Assembly (NCBI RefSeq): GCF_903815225.1
Contig: NZ_LR813084.1
Span: forward strand, 848,501-912,500
Direction of reading: 5' to 3'
Length of the DNA stretch: 64,000 bases
Source: Delftia tsuruhatensis
Lineage (GTDB): Bacteria > Pseudomonadota > Gammaproteobacteria > Burkholderiales > Burkholderiaceae_C
In this document: one piece after another, positions 33,844-43,170 of the stretch
How positions within the stretch are numbered: position 1 is the stretch's first letter
How the letters are laid out: each line of letters opens with the position of its first letter
Notes under the pieces: generated by a model
What the model was told of the DNA's origin: nothing
Databases searched by the model: none
The model's input: the letters and a program-made list of their open reading frames with translations, nothing else
Made by a program: the position numbers and the translations under genes

Positions 33844-34647
33844 GTGGGTGCTTTCGCCATGTTCCTGCGCCTGGCGCTGGCCTCGCTGGCCGGCCAGGCA
33901 CGCTATCCGGCCTCGGCGCTGATGCTGACCCTGGGCCAGTTCCTGGTCACGGGCATCGAGGTGATCGCCGTCGGGTCGCTGTTCCACCGCTTCGGCGACG
34001 TGCAGGGCTGGCGCATCGGCGAGGTGGCCGTGTTCTACGGGCTGGTCAACTGCATGTTCGCCATCGCCGACGCGCTGGGCCGGGGCTTCGACGTGCTGGG
34101 CACGCAGTTCCTGCGCACGGGCGCCTTCGACCGCCTGCTGCTGCGCCCGCGCCCCGTGTGGCTGCAGCTCATGGGCCACGACGTGCGCATCAGCCGCCTG
34201 GGCCGCCTGCTGCAGGGCCTGATGGTGCTGGGCTTCGCGACAGTCCAGGGCGACGTGGCATGGACGGCCCAGGCCGTTGCCCTGGCTCTATGGGCCGTGG
34301 CCGGCGGCGTGGCGCTGTTCCTGGGCATCCTGGTGCTGCAGGGCGCGCTGTCGTTCTGGACGGTGGAAAGCCTGGAGGCCGCCAACGTGCTCAGCTACGG
34401 CAGCGTGGAAGCCGCCCAGTACCCGCTGGCCGTGTACGCGCAGTGGTTCCGGCGCCTGCTGACCTTCGTGGTGCCGCTGACCTGCGTGGCCTATTACCCG
34501 GCGCTGGCCGTCATGGGCAAGCCCGACCCGCTGGGCGCGCCGGCCTGGGTGGGATGGGTCTCGCCACTGGCCGGCTTCGCCTTCCTTTGGCTGGCGTCCC
34601 GCGTCTGGCGGCTGGGGGTGCGGCATTACGCGTCCACGGGGAGCTGA
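33844..34647 (+). CDS. ABC-2-family exporter permease (second subunit)
   Basis: A 267-residue membrane protein related to COG3694/DUF990-type permeases. It starts at GTG 33844, read as MGAFAMFLRLALASLAGQAR, only 3 bases after the first permease. Characteristic text is VGSLFHRFGDVQGWRIGEVA, then FYGLVNCMFAIADALGRGFD and FLRTGAFDRLLLRPRPVWLQ, closely matching this subfamily. WFRRLLTFVVPLTCVAYYPA precedes the last helix. The three genes form one operon. The alternative ATG six codons in (FAM) is possible but leaves less of the conserved N-terminus. Confidence 0.85.
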   Translation: MGAFAMFLRLALASLAGQARYPASALMLTLGQFLVTGIEVIAVGSLFHRFGDVQGWRIGEVAVFYGLVNCMFAIADALGRGFDVLGTQFLRTGAFDRLLLRPRPVWLQLMGHDVRISRLGRLLQGLMVLGFATVQGDVAWTAQAVALALWAVAGGVALFLGILVLQGALSFWTVESLEAANVLSYGSVEAAQYPLAVYAQWFRRLLTFVVPLTCVAYYPALAVMGKPDPLGAPAWVGWVSPLAGFAFLWLASRVWRLGVRHYASTGS

Positions 34648-34782
34648 CGGCCCTCACCCTTACGGGAAACCACGCGCCTGACGCAGCAGGTTCCCGCAAG
34701 CGCCTGTCTGCCCTGACTGCCCACAATCGCGGCACCGGGATGCGCCATGTGGCCGCGCATCGGGCAGGGGACGGAGGCGCGG

Positions 34783-35658
34783 GTGCAGTTGCTTCAGTTG
34801 CTGATCAGCGGGGTGGCGCAGGGCTGCATCTACGGCCTGATCGCGCTGGGCTTCGTGCTGATCTACAAGGCCACGGAGACGGTGACCTTCGCCCAGGGCG
34901 AGCTGATGATGCTGGGCGCCTTCGCGGGCTTCCTGGCCATGTCGGTGCTGGGCCTGCCGTTCTGGCTGGCGGCGCTGCTGGCCGTGGCGGCCATGGCACT
35001 GTGCGGGCTGCTGCTGGAGGTGGCCCTGATCCGCCCCATCCTGGGCCAGCCTGCGTTCTCGGTGGTGATGTTGACCATCGGCATCGGCTATGTGTGCCGG
35101 GGCGCCATCACCATGGTTCCCTCCATCGGCACGGAGACGCTGGCCCTGCCCGTGCCCTACCGCGACACGGCGCTGAACCTGGCGGGGCTGGTGCTCAATG
35201 CCGAGCACCTGGTGGTCATCGCGGCGACGGGCGTGCTGTGTGCCGTGCTGTACACGGGCTTCCGGTTCAGCCGGCTGGGCATCGCCATGCAGGCAGCCTC
35301 GCAGAACCAGCTGGCGGCCTGCTACATGGGCATTCCCGTGCGGCGGCTCAATACCCTGGTCTGGGGCCTTGCGGCGGCGGTGGCGGCCATCGCGGGGCTG
35401 CTGCTGGCGCCCATCACCTTCGTGCACGCCAACATGGGCTTCGTGGGGCTGAAGGCCTTTCCGGCGGCCGTGATCGGCGGCTTCGGCAGCGTGCCGGGGG
35501 CCATCGTGGGCGGGCTGGTCATCGGCGTGGTCGAGTCACTGTCCGGCTTTTACCTGCCCGAGGGCTTCAAGGACATCGCCGCCTATGTGGTCGTTCTGCT
35601 GGTGCTGGTCGTCATGCCCAACGGCCTGTTCGGCGAAGCCCTGCGCAAGAAGGTCTGA
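34783..35658 (+). CDS. livH: Branched-chain amino acid-type ABC permease LivH
   Basis: A 291-residue inner-membrane permease of the HAAT/Liv family. LISGVAQGCIYGLIALGFVL opens the protein; FAQGELMMLGAFAGFLAMS and MGIPVRRLNTLVWGLAAAVA are standard. FPAAVIGGFGSVPGAIVGGL marks the conserved coupling region. The GTG at 34783 with GGAGG five bases upstream gives VQLLQLLISG, the usual start; an upstream ATG at 34747 lacks a ribosome-binding site. It heads the livH-livM-livG-livF-ligase-livK operon. Because an acyl-CoA ligase is in the operon, the substrate is probably a carboxylic acid rather than an amino acid. Confidence 0.9.
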   Translation: MQLLQLLISGVAQGCIYGLIALGFVLIYKATETVTFAQGELMMLGAFAGFLAMSVLGLPFWLAALLAVAAMALCGLLLEVALIRPILGQPAFSVVMLTIGIGYVCRGAITMVPSIGTETLALPVPYRDTALNLAGLVLNAEHLVVIAATGVLCAVLYTGFRFSRLGIAMQAASQNQLAACYMGIPVRRLNTLVWGLAAAVAAIAGLLLAPITFVHANMGFVGLKAFPAAVIGGFGSVPGAIVGGLVIGVVESLSGFYLPEGFKDIAAYVVVLLVLVVMPNGLFGEALRKKV

Positions 35659-35673
35659 GGGGAGTACCAGGCC

Positions 35674-36750
35674 ATGCGCTTCATCTTCAAGACCGACTAT
35701 GCGCAGGACATCCGGCTGGTGCGCCACGGCGGGCAGGCATTCTGGTACGGGCTGCTGGTGCTGTCCCTGCTGGCCGCGCCGGCGCTGCTGTCCGAGTACC
35801 TGCTGGCCCAGCTGACCTTTGTGCTGATCTATGCCGTGGTGGGCCTGGGGCTGATGGTGCTGGCCGGCTACACGGGGCTGTTTTCCATGGGACAGGCCGC
35901 GTTCTTCGGCGTGGGCGCCTATGCCCAGGCCTTTCTCACGGGAATGGGCTGGCCGTTTCCGCTGGCCCTGGCCGTCAGCGGCGCGCTGGCGGCGGCCGTG
36001 GGCGTGGTGGTGGGCCTGCCCGCGCTGCGCGTCAAGGGCATCTACCTGGGCATTGCCACGCTGGCCTTCGGCTTCATCGTGGAGGAAGTGTTCGCGCGCT
36101 GGGAGGGTGTGACGGGCGGCAACGCGGGCAAGTCCGTGGGCGTGGTGCAGGCCTTCGGCTGGAAGGCCGACACGGCCGAGTCCTTCTATTTCGTGTGCCT
36201 GGCCGTGGCGGTGCTGGCCACGCTGGCCTGCCTGAACCTGCTGCGCTCGCCCACGGGGCGGGCCTTCGTCGCCATCCGCGACTCGGAGGTGTCGGCGCGC
36301 AGCATGGGCATCCATGTGGCCGCCTACAAGACCACGGCCTTCGCGTTCTCGGCCGCGCTGGCGGGTGTGGGCGGGGCGCTGTATGCGCACCAGATCCGCT
36401 TTCTGTCGCCCGACCAGTTCAACATCGTGCAGTCCATCGATCTGCTGCTGATGGTGGTCATCGGCGGGCTGGGGTCCATCCACGGCGCGTTCCTGGGCGC
36501 CCTCTTCATCATCGCGCTGCCCCAGGGCATCGCGGCGGCCAAGGATGTGCTGCCGGACGCCATCGGCCAGGCGCCGGGCCTCAAGTCCTTCATCTATGGC
36601 GTGGTGCTGATCGCATTCGTGCTGCTGGAGCCCGCGGGCATGTACGGGCGCTGGGTCAAGATCCGCACTTGGCTGCAGGTGTTTCCGTTCTACCGCCAGG
36701 GCATGTTCCGGCGGCAGAAGACCTTCCAGAAGTCGGACCGGCTGCGCTAG
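35674..36750 (+). CDS. livM: Branched-chain amino acid-type ABC permease LivM
   Basis: A 358-residue second permease of the Liv-type importer. [20 protein letters not shown] leads into [20 protein letters not shown], a LivM hallmark. [20 protein letters not shown] and [20 protein letters not shown] (the EAA-like coupling loop) follow. The C-terminal about 30 residues are basic ([20 protein letters not shown]). It starts 15 bases after livH and ends 12 bases before livG. It would form the heterodimeric channel with LivH. Confidence 0.92.
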   Translation: MRFIFKTDYAQDIRLVRHGGQAFWYGLLVLSLLAAPALLSEYLLAQLTFVLIYAVVGLGLMVLAGYTGLFSMGQAAFFGVGAYAQAFLTGMGWPFPLALAVSGALAAAVGVVVGLPALRVKGIYLGIATLAFGFIVEEVFARWEGVTGGNAGKSVGVVQAFGWKADTAESFYFVCLAVAVLATLACLNLLRSPTGRAFVAIRDSEVSARSMGIHVAAYKTTAFAFSAALAGVGGALYAHQIRFLSPDQFNIVQSIDLLLMVVIGGLGSIHGAFLGALFIIALPQGIAAAKDVLPDAIGQAPGLKSFIYGVVLIAFVLLEPAGMYGRWVKIRTWLQVFPFYRQGMFRRQKTFQKSDRLR

Positions 36751-36762
36751 GAGGGATGCTGC

Positions 36763-37569
36763 ATGGACCATGACACTCCTCTTCTTTCGGTGCGCGACCT
36801 GGGCGTGCGCTTCGGCGGCGTGCGTGCCGTCAACGGCGTGAGCTTCGATGTGCGGCGCGGCGAGGTGTTCACGCTGATCGGGCCCAACGGTGCGGGCAAG
36901 ACCACGGTGTTCAACCTGATCAGCCGCATCTACGAGCCCACGTCGGGCGCCATTGTGTTCGACGGCCAGGCGCTGACCCAGCTGCCCGCGCACCGCATCG
37001 CTGCGCTGGGGATCGCGCGGACCTTCCAGAACATCGAGCTGTTCGAGCACGCCAGCGTGCTGCAGAACCTGCTGGTGGGGCGGCATTGCCATCGGCGCAG
37101 CGGCCTGTGGGGCGACCTGCTGTTCACGCCCGGCACGCGCCGCGCCGAGATACAGGCGCGCGCGGAAGTGGAACAGGTCATCGATCTGCTGGATCTGCAG
37201 CACCACCGCGACGCGCTGGTCGCAGGTCTGCCCTACGGCGTGCGCAAGGTGGTGGAGCTGGCGCGCGCGCTGTGCACGCGGCCGCGCCTGCTGCTGCTGG
37301 ACGAGCCGTCCTCGGGCCTGAATGTGGAGGAGACCGACGACATGGCCTTCTGGATCCAGGACATACAGCAGGAGCTGGGCGTGACCGTGCTGATGGTGGA
37401 GCACGACATGTCCCTGGTCTCGCGCGTGAGCAGCCGGGTGCTGGCCATGAGCCAGGGCGAGGTGCTGGCCCTGGGGCTGCCGCACGAGGTGCAGTCCCAT
37501 CCCGGCGTGGCCGAGGCCTACCTGGGCACGGCCGACGACGTGGCTTCGCTCAGGAGGGTGGCCGCATGA
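36763..37569 (+). CDS. livG: Branched-chain amino acid-type ABC ATPase LivG
   Basis: A 268-residue ATPase with Walker [21 protein letters not shown] (about 37) and [20 protein letters not shown] as Q-loop region. A long insert before the signature ([20 protein letters not shown]) is usual for Liv[21 protein letters not shown] is the LivG-type signature, Walker B is [12 protein letters not shown] and the switch is [20 protein letters not shown]. It overlaps livF by ATGA. It drives the importer jointly with LivF. Confidence 0.92.
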   Translation: MDHDTPLLSVRDLGVRFGGVRAVNGVSFDVRRGEVFTLIGPNGAGKTTVFNLISRIYEPTSGAIVFDGQALTQLPAHRIAALGIARTFQNIELFEHASVLQNLLVGRHCHRRSGLWGDLLFTPGTRRAEIQARAEVEQVIDLLDLQHHRDALVAGLPYGVRKVVELARALCTRPRLLLLDEPSSGLNVEETDDMAFWIQDIQQELGVTVLMVEHDMSLVSRVSSRVLAMSQGEVLALGLPHEVQSHPGVAEAYLGTADDVASLRRVAA

Positions 37570-38399
37570 GCGCGCTGCCGGCATCCCCGCCGACGCCTCT
37601 GATCGATGCGGACATCGCGCCCGAGGCCGCGCCCGCCATGCTGCGGCTGCAGAACATCGAGTCCTCCTACGGCCCGGTCAAGGCGATCCGTGGCGTCAGC
37701 CTGCAGGTGCGCCAGGGTGAGATCGCCACCGTGCTGGGCTCCAACGGCGCGGGCAAGACCACCATCCTCAAGACCATCTCGGGCATCATCGATCCGCGCA
37801 AGGGCCAGGTGCATTTCATGGACGCGGACATCACGGCGCGCGACCCCGCCGCCATCGTGCGCCAGGGCCTGGTCCATGTGCCCGAGGGGCGCGAGGTGTT
37901 CCCGCTGCTGAGCGTGCACGACAACCTGCTGATGGGCGCCTACACGCGCGCCGACCGCGACGGCGTGGCGCGCGACATGGAGACGGTGCTGGGCTACTTC
38001 CCGGTGCTGCGCGAGCGCCTGCGCCAGGAGGCCGGCCTGCTGTCGGGGGGGCAGCAGCAGATGCTGGCCATCAGCCGCGCCCTCATGGCCGCGCCCAGGA
38101 TGATCCTGCTGGACGAACCCAGCCTGGGCCTGTCGCCCCGGCTCACGCGGGAGATCTTCGAGATCGTGGTGCGCATCAACCGCGAGCGCGGCACCACCAT
38201 CTTGCTGGTGGAGCAGAACGCCAGCATGGCGCTGAATGCGGCCGACCACGGTTTCGTGCTGGAAAACGGCCGCATCGTGATGGAAGACAGCTGCGAGCGC
38301 CTGCGCGAGAAGGACGACATCAAGGAGTTCTACCTGGGCCTGCGCGATAGCGGAGTGCGCGGCGAGCGGCGCTGGAAGAAGCGCAAGAGCTGGCGCTAG
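37566..38399 (+). CDS. livF: Branched-chain amino acid-type ABC ATPase LivF
   Basis: A 277-residue second ATPase of the importer. Walker A is VLGSNGAGKTTILKTISGII (about 58), then LVHVPEGREVFPLLSVHDNL (Q-loop region), signature SGGQQQMLAISRALMAAPRM, Walker B ILLDEPSLGLSP and switch LVEQNASMALNAADHGFVLE. The first 23 residues (ALPASPPTPLIDADIAPEAA) form a Pro/Ala-rich extension. The ATG at 37566 overlaps the livG stop. The C-terminal basic tail (RRWKKRKSWR) is unusual. The ligase gene follows 23 bases later, so the two are co-transcribed. Confidence 0.92.
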   Translation: MSALPASPPTPLIDADIAPEAAPAMLRLQNIESSYGPVKAIRGVSLQVRQGEIATVLGSNGAGKTTILKTISGIIDPRKGQVHFMDADITARDPAAIVRQGLVHVPEGREVFPLLSVHDNLLMGAYTRADRDGVARDMETVLGYFPVLRERLRQEAGLLSGGQQQMLAISRALMAAPRMILLDEPSLGLSPRLTREIFEIVVRINRERGTTILLVEQNASMALNAADHGFVLENGRIVMEDSCERLREKDDIKEFYLGLRDSGVRGERRWKKRKSWR

Positions 38400-38422
38400 C
38401 CGCCAGGACAAGGAGTCCGACG

Positions 38423-40279
38423 ATGCCCAACCTGTGGAACCTGCACCGCATGCAGCCCCGGCACGACAGCGTGCTGGAGGGCGACACCATCGCCGCCCTG
38501 TTCTGGAACGCCGTGGCCGCACGGGGCGAGAGCGTGTGGCTGCGGCAAAAGGAGCTGGGCATCTGGCGCAGCCACCGCTGGCGCGAGGTGGGCGAGGCGG
38601 TGCGCGAGATCGCGGGCGGCCTGCTGGCCCTGGGGCTGGCGCCGGGCCAGACCGTCTCCATCCTGTCCAACACCGTCATCGAATGGGTGCTGTGCGACCT
38701 GGCCGTGCTGTCCTGTGGCGGCGTGTGCAACGGCATCTACCCCACCGATGCGGCATCGCAGGTCCAGTACCTGTGCGAGGACTCGGCCACCACCGTGCTG
38801 TTCGTGGAGAACGACGAGCAGCTGGACAAGGCGTTGCAGGTGCGCGGTCAGTTGCCGCTGCTGCGCCGCATCGTGGTCTTCGACATGAAGGGCCTGCGCG
38901 GGCTGCAGGACGAAGCGGTCATCAGCCTGGAGCAGCTGCGCGCGCTGGGCCGCGCACACCTGGCCGCGCAGCCGCAGGCCGTGGCCGAGCGCTCGGCGGC
39001 GGTGCGGCCCGCCGACCTGGCCATCCTGGTCTACACCTCGGGCACCACGGGCAAGCCCAAGGGGGCCATGCATTCGCATGCCGGGCTGGTGCATACCGTG
39101 CGCGGCTACAACACCATCCTGCCGCGCGACGACAGCGACGAATGCATGTGCTTTCTGCCGCTGTGCCACATCGCCGAGCGCGTGGGCGGCGAGTATTTCT
39201 CGCTCTACACGGGCGCGCGCCTGAACTTCGTGGAGAACCCCGAGACCGTGCCCGAGAACATGCGCGAGATCGCGCCCACAGTCTGCACGGGCGTGCCGCG
39301 CGTCTGGGAAAAATACTATTCGGCCGTGATGCTGGGGCTGCGCGAGGCCACGGCGCTGCAGCGCGCCGGCTACGCCTGGGCCCTGGGCGTGGGCACGCGC
39401 GTGGCCGACGCCGTGCTGGCCGGCCGGCCCGTGGGGCCGGGCCTGCGCGCGGCCTTTGCGCTGGCGCGCTGGACAGTGCTGGGCAATGTGCGCAAGTCCA
39501 TCGGCATCGACCGCGCGCGCTACCTGATCACGGGCGCCGCGCCCATCTCGCCCGACCTGGTGCGCTGGTACCTGGCGCTGGGCGTGCCCATGCTGGAGGT
39601 CTGGGGCATGACCGAGACCTGCGGCGCCTCCACCTGCATGCGGCCCGAGCGCATCGTGCCGGGCTCCATCGGTCCCGCCGCGGGCTACAACGAGGTGCGC
39701 GTGGACCCGGGCACCGGCGAGATCCAGGTGCGCGGCGCCAACGTGTTCATGGGCTACCTGAACCAGCCGGCCAAGACGGCCGAGACCTTCAGCGCGGACG
39801 GCTGGCTGCGCACGGGCGACGTGGGGACCATGGACGGTGAGGGCCTGTTGCGCATCACCGACCGCATGAAGGACATCCTCATCACCGCGGGCGGCAAGAA
39901 CGTGGCGCCCAGCGAGTGGGAGAACGAACTCAAGTTCAGTCCCTACATCACCGATGCCGTGGTGATCGGCGACAAGCGCCCCTACCTGACCGTGATCCTC
40001 ATGATCGACCAGGAGAACGTGGAAAAGTACGCCCAGGAGCGTGACGTGCCGTTCTCCAGCTACGCCAGCCTCACGCGCGCGCCCGAAGTCCAGGCCCTGG
40101 TCCAGGCCGAGATCGACCGCGTGAACGCCAAGTTCGCGCGCGTCGAGCAGGTCAAGAAGTTCTACCTGCTGGAGACCCAGCTCACGGCCGAGGACGAGGA
40201 ACTGACGCCCACCATGAAGCTCAAGCGCCGCCTGGTACAGGCCAAGTACGCGGCGCAGATCGAGGCCATGTACGCCTGA
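38423..40279 (+). CDS. AMP-dependent acyl-CoA ligase (long-chain type)
   Basis: A 618-residue adenylate-forming enzyme that activates a carboxylic acid to its CoA thioester. The ATP motif VYTSGTTGKPKGAMHSHAGL starts near residue 203, the A5 GMTETCG motif near 395 and the A7 DGWLRTGDVGTMDGEGLLRI motif near 459. ITDRMKDILITAGGKNVAPS carries the hinge. The C-terminal Lys of the catalytic loop is likely in TPTMKLKRRLV. The long LRREA-like insert resembles FadD15/ACSL-type ligases. An AGGAG site lies 9 bases before the ATG. It sits between livF and livK, so imported acid is probably activated at once. Confidence 0.92.
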   Translation: MPNLWNLHRMQPRHDSVLEGDTIAALFWNAVAARGESVWLRQKELGIWRSHRWREVGEAVREIAGGLLALGLAPGQTVSILSNTVIEWVLCDLAVLSCGGVCNGIYPTDAASQVQYLCEDSATTVLFVENDEQLDKALQVRGQLPLLRRIVVFDMKGLRGLQDEAVISLEQLRALGRAHLAAQPQAVAERSAAVRPADLAILVYTSGTTGKPKGAMHSHAGLVHTVRGYNTILPRDDSDECMCFLPLCHIAERVGGEYFSLYTGARLNFVENPETVPENMREIAPTVCTGVPRVWEKYYSAVMLGLREATALQRAGYAWALGVGTRVADAVLAGRPVGPGLRAAFALARWTVLGNVRKSIGIDRARYLITGAAPISPDLVRWYLALGVPMLEVWGMTETCGASTCMRPERIVPGSIGPAAGYNEVRVDPGTGEIQVRGANVFMGYLNQPAKTAETFSADGWLRTGDVGTMDGEGLLRITDRMKDILITAGGKNVAPSEWENELKFSPYITDAVVIGDKRPYLTVILMIDQENVEKYAQERDVPFSSYASLTRAPEVQALVQAEIDRVNAKFARVEQVKKFYLLETQLTAEDEELTPTMKLKRRLVQAKYAAQIEAMYA

Positions 40280-40315
40280 GCCCGCAGCCATCCACCACAA
40301 GCGAAGGAGACAAGC

Positions 40316-41476
40316 ATGACAAGCATCCACGCAGCGGCCCTGGTGTCGCTGGCGGCCCTGGCTTCAGGCCCGGCCCACGCGCAGCAGGGCGTGACGCCCA
40401 CGGAGATCCTGCTGGGCTCCATCCTCGACCTGTCCGGACCCGTGGCGGCCATGGGCAAGCCCGCGCGCAACGGCATGCTGATGCGCCTGGACGAGATCAA
40501 CGAGCAAGGCGGCATCCATGGCCGCAAGCTGCGCATGATCGTGGAAGACGACGGCTACGACCCCAAGAAGGCCGTGCTGGCCGCGCAGAAGCTGGTCAAC
40601 CGCGACAAGGTCTTCCTCGTGGCCGGCCACCTGGGCACGGCCCAGAACATGGCGGCCATGCCCGTGCAGTTCGAGAAGAACGTCATCAACTTCTATCCGT
40701 TGACGGCGGCGCGCGAGATGTACGAGCCGCTGCACCGGCTCAAGTATTCCTTCGCCGCGACCTACTACGACCAGGTGCGCCTGGCCGCGCCCCGGCTGGT
40801 GGCCGACAAGGGCGCCAGGAAGGTCTGCACGGTCTACCAGGATGACGACTTCGGGCTGGAGGTGCTGCGCGGCGCCGAGGCCGGGCTCCAGGCCGTCGGC
40901 AAGGACCTGGTGGAGAAGACCACCTACAAGCGCGGCGCCACCGATTTCTCGTCCCAGGTGGCGCGGCTCAAGGCCGCGTCCTGCGACTTCGTCATCCTGG
41001 GCACCACGATCCGCGAGACCGTGGGCGTCATGGCCGAATCGCGCAAGAGCGGCTTCGAACCCATCTTCCTCTCGACCTCGGCTTCGTACACCGAGGTCGT
41101 GACCAAGCTGGGCGGCAAGGCCGTCGAGGGACTGCTCACCACCATGACGGCCCAGCATCCCTATCTGGACGATGCCTCGGGGCCGCTGCGCCTGTGGGCC
41201 AACAAGTACAAGACACGGTTCGGCGACGACCCCAATGTCTTCTCGGTCTATGGCTACGTCATCGTGGACCACTTCGCCCAGGCCGCGAACAAGGCCGGCA
41301 AGGCCCTCAGCACCGACAGTTTCATCCAGGCCATGGATGCCATGCGCTTCGAGCCCGACATGTTCGGCTTCCCCGTGATCTCGTTCAGCGCGCAAAAGCG
41401 CCTGGGCAGCGACGAGTCGCGGCTGTCCCAGGTGGTGGATGGGCGCTGGAAGGTGGTCTCGGGCTACGCCAGATGA
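40316..41476 (+). CDS. Liv-type periplasmic substrate-binding protein
   Basis: A 386-residue LivK/AmiC-fold binding protein that feeds the importer encoded upstream. The signal peptide (SIHAAALVSLAALASGPAHA) is cleaved near residue 22. The mature start VTPTEILLGSILDLSGPVAA is family-typical; NEQGGIHGRKLRMIVEDDGY, then DPKKAVLAAQKLVNRDKVFL follow. KVCTVYQDDDFGLEVLRGAE and VFSVYGYVIVDHFAQAANKA are also characteristic. AAGGAGA precedes the ATG. Its ligand is unknown; the ligase neighbour points to a carboxylic acid such as an aromatic or branched acid. Confidence 0.92.
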   Translation: MTSIHAAALVSLAALASGPAHAQQGVTPTEILLGSILDLSGPVAAMGKPARNGMLMRLDEINEQGGIHGRKLRMIVEDDGYDPKKAVLAAQKLVNRDKVFLVAGHLGTAQNMAAMPVQFEKNVINFYPLTAAREMYEPLHRLKYSFAATYYDQVRLAAPRLVADKGARKVCTVYQDDDFGLEVLRGAEAGLQAVGKDLVEKTTYKRGATDFSSQVARLKAASCDFVILGTTIRETVGVMAESRKSGFEPIFLSTSASYTEVVTKLGGKAVEGLLTTMTAQHPYLDDASGPLRLWANKYKTRFGDDPNVFSVYGYVIVDHFAQAANKAGKALSTDSFIQAMDAMRFEPDMFGFPVISFSAQKRLGSDESRLSQVVDGRWKVVSGYAR

Positions 41477-41515
41477 CCTGCGGCATAGCCTGCCTGCGGT
41501 GACTGGAGCGACGCC

Positions 41516-42196
41516 ATGGCCCGCCCGCGCAAGAGCGATATCCACAGCGACAACCGGCGCGAGGAGCTTGTCATCGCGGCCGCGCGCCTGTTCCGTGAAA
41601 AGGGCTTCGACGGCACCTCCATGCGCGACATCGCCGCTGCCGCCCACATGCAGTCGGGCAGCCCCTTCTACCACTTCGCCAGCAAGCAGGCCCTGCTGTT
41701 CGCCGGCGTGGAGCATGGCCTGCGCGCCTGCCTGCAGGTGCTGGAGGCCATCGATGCGCGCAGCATGGCGCCGGCAGCGTACTTCCGCGCGCTGGCGCGC
41801 GAGCATCTGGCCCATCTGCTGGAGGACCGCATCGGCATGGCACCCCTGGTGGTGGACGAATGGCGCCACCTGGAAGGCGCCAACCGCGCCGCCATCGTGG
41901 ACCTGCGCCGCCGCTACGAGCAGCTGTGGACGCGCGCGCTGCAGGGGCTGCACGATGCAGGCCTTGCAGGCCGCGCAGAGAAGATGGAGTGCTACTTCTT
42001 CCTGGGCGCGCTGCACTCCGTCTATTCCTGGTACCGGCCCGAAGGCCCGCTATCGCCGCAGGCCGTGGCGGACCGGCTGGTGGACTGGGTGCTGGGGGCT
42101 AGCGGGTGCCCGCCCCCGCAAATACCGTCAGCTTGCGGCTCCCCGCGAAGATCGACTTCGGCGTCAGCCCGTAGATCTGGCGTATCGAATGGCTGA
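41516..42196 (+). CDS. TetR-family transcriptional regulator
   Basis: A 226-residue TetR-type repressor. The HTH is RREELVIAAARLFREKGFDG, then TSMRDIAAAAHMQSGSPFYH (about 14-53). The ligand-binding domain follows: LLVDEWRHLEG-like text and KMECYFFLGALHSVYSWYRP. It lies 39 bases after livK on the same strand and probably regulates the liv-ligase operon or a fatty-acid-type regulon. The last about 30 residues (GCPPPQIPSACGSPRRSTSA and on) are low-complexity because they overlap, on the opposite strand, the 3' end of the AraC gene at 42099. The functional protein may end earlier, but no earlier stop exists. Confidence 0.88.
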   Translation: MARPRKSDIHSDNRREELVIAAARLFREKGFDGTSMRDIAAAAHMQSGSPFYHFASKQALLFAGVEHGLRACLQVLEAIDARSMAPAAYFRALAREHLAHLLEDRIGMAPLVVDEWRHLEGANRAAIVDLRRRYEQLWTRALQGLHDAGLAGRAEKMECYFFLGALHSVYSWYRPEGPLSPQAVADRLVDWVLGASGCPPPQIPSACGSPRRSTSASARRSGVSNG

Positions 42197-42935
42197 AGTG
42201 CGTGGCGTCGGGGTAGCCCGCGTCCAGGGCCACGTCGGTCAGCTTCATGTCCTGGGTCACGTAGCCGAGGAAGGCGCGGGCGCGCTTCCAGGTCTTGAAG
42301 CGCCTGAAAGGCACGCCGGTTTCCTGGCTGAACAGGTGCAGGAAGCGCGATTCCGACAGACAGATGTCGCTGGCACAGCGCAGCGCGGGCGAGGGGCTGC
42401 TGGGGTCGGCCTTGACCTTGTCGATGATGGCCTGCACGCGCCGGTCCAGCGCAGGCGCCCGCAGCGGCTCGCCGAAGAAGATGCGGTCGAAATCGGTGGC
42501 GCCGACGCCATGGCCCGGCGCGTGGTGCCCCAGCAGGGGCAACAGCCGGGCCAGGCCGTCGCGCATGCGCTCCAGCAGCGGCGCGTCATGCACGGCACCG
42601 CCATCGCCGCGCAGCGGGGGTGGCAACTGGCGCGCATCCAGGGTTTCGGCCTCGATCAGCAGATTGCAGATGGTGCGCTCGCTGGCCTCGATGCCGTGGC
42701 GCACATAGGGCGGCACGATGGACAGGCTGCTGTGCTGCCAGGCGCCGTCGGCTATGCGCACGCGGTGCGAGCCGCGCAGCGAGAAATAGATGGCGTGGCC
42801 GCCCAGGCAGCGTTCGCGCGGCTGGCCCAGCAGGCCGCTGTAGACGGCGCGGTCCGCGTTGAGCCACATGACGCGCGGCTCCTGCGGTTCGGGGCGTGGC
42901 AGTGCGATCTCTAGGCGGGCGGGCTGGGGCGGCAT
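42099..42935 (-). CDS. AraC-family transcriptional regulator
   Basis: A 278-residue AraC regulator with an N-terminal cupin-like sensor (YFSLRGSHRVRIADGAWQHS, then SLSIVPPYVRHGIEASERTI). Its C-terminal HTH pair is SDICLSESRFLHLFSQETGV, then MKLTDVALDAGYPDATHFSH and YGLTPKSIFAGS. The ATG at 42935 with GGAGA nearby is preferred over a TTG at 42953. Its stop region overlaps the TetR gene for 98 bases in antisense. Its presumed targets lie either side: the liv-ligase operon or the acyl-CoA ligase gene at 43171. Confidence 0.88.
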   Translation of the reverse strand: MPPQPARLEIALPRPEPQEPRVMWLNADRAVYSGLLGQPRERCLGGHAIYFSLRGSHRVRIADGAWQHSSLSIVPPYVRHGIEASERTICNLLIEAETLDARQLPPPLRGDGGAVHDAPLLERMRDGLARLLPLLGHHAPGHGVGATDFDRIFFGEPLRAPALDRRVQAIIDKVKADPSSPSPALRCASDICLSESRFLHLFSQETGVPFRRFKTWKRARAFLGYVTQDMKLTDVALDAGYPDATHFSHSIRQIYGLTPKSIFAGSRKLTVFAGAGTR

Positions 42936-43051
42936 GGCGGGGTCTCCTGGCAAGTCGTTGTCATGACGGGCTGCCGCGGGGGCAGTGCAAACAAACGGAA
43001 GGCGCCGTGAGGTGCTGCGCTGGCGCCAGCACTCCTGAAGGGCATTCTAGA

Positions 43052-43063
43052 AAGCAAGTGCTT
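43052..43063. promoter_or_regulatory. AAGCAAGTGCTT TetR-type operator-like palindrome
   Basis: The AAGCA-AG-TGCTT dyad lies 117 bases upstream of the AraC gene. A similar CAAGCxxGCTTG-type symmetry is seen at TetR-controlled fatty-acid degradation genes of related bacteria. It may bind the TetR product encoded at 41516 or the AraC protein. This is a short motif, so the evidence is modest. Confidence 0.4.
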
Positions 43064-43120
43064 GGTTTTTTATCGGGGTATACGCAGGCCGGGGCGGCCG
43101 TGGCCGGGTGGCCCGGTGAC

Positions 43121-43146
43121 AAAAAAGCGCCCCGGAGAAGGGGCGC
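43121..43146 (-). terminator. Rho-independent terminator of the acyl-CoA ligase gene
   Basis: On the minus strand GCGCCCC (43140-43146 side) pairs with GGGGCGC (43127-43133 side) around a six-base loop. Six Ts follow (43121-43126). It lies 25 bases beyond the ligase stop, the expected position for ending that transcript. Confidence 0.85.
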
Positions 43147-43170
43147 CGGGGCCGGGTCGCCGCGGTGCGC

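Noticed and set aside
33330..36773. Very long open frame (over 1100 codons) in a second plus-strand frame across the ABC permease and liv genes
   Set aside because: It is rich in Arg, Gly and Ala with no family motif and overlaps confidently assigned genes; long spurious frames are expected at this GC content.
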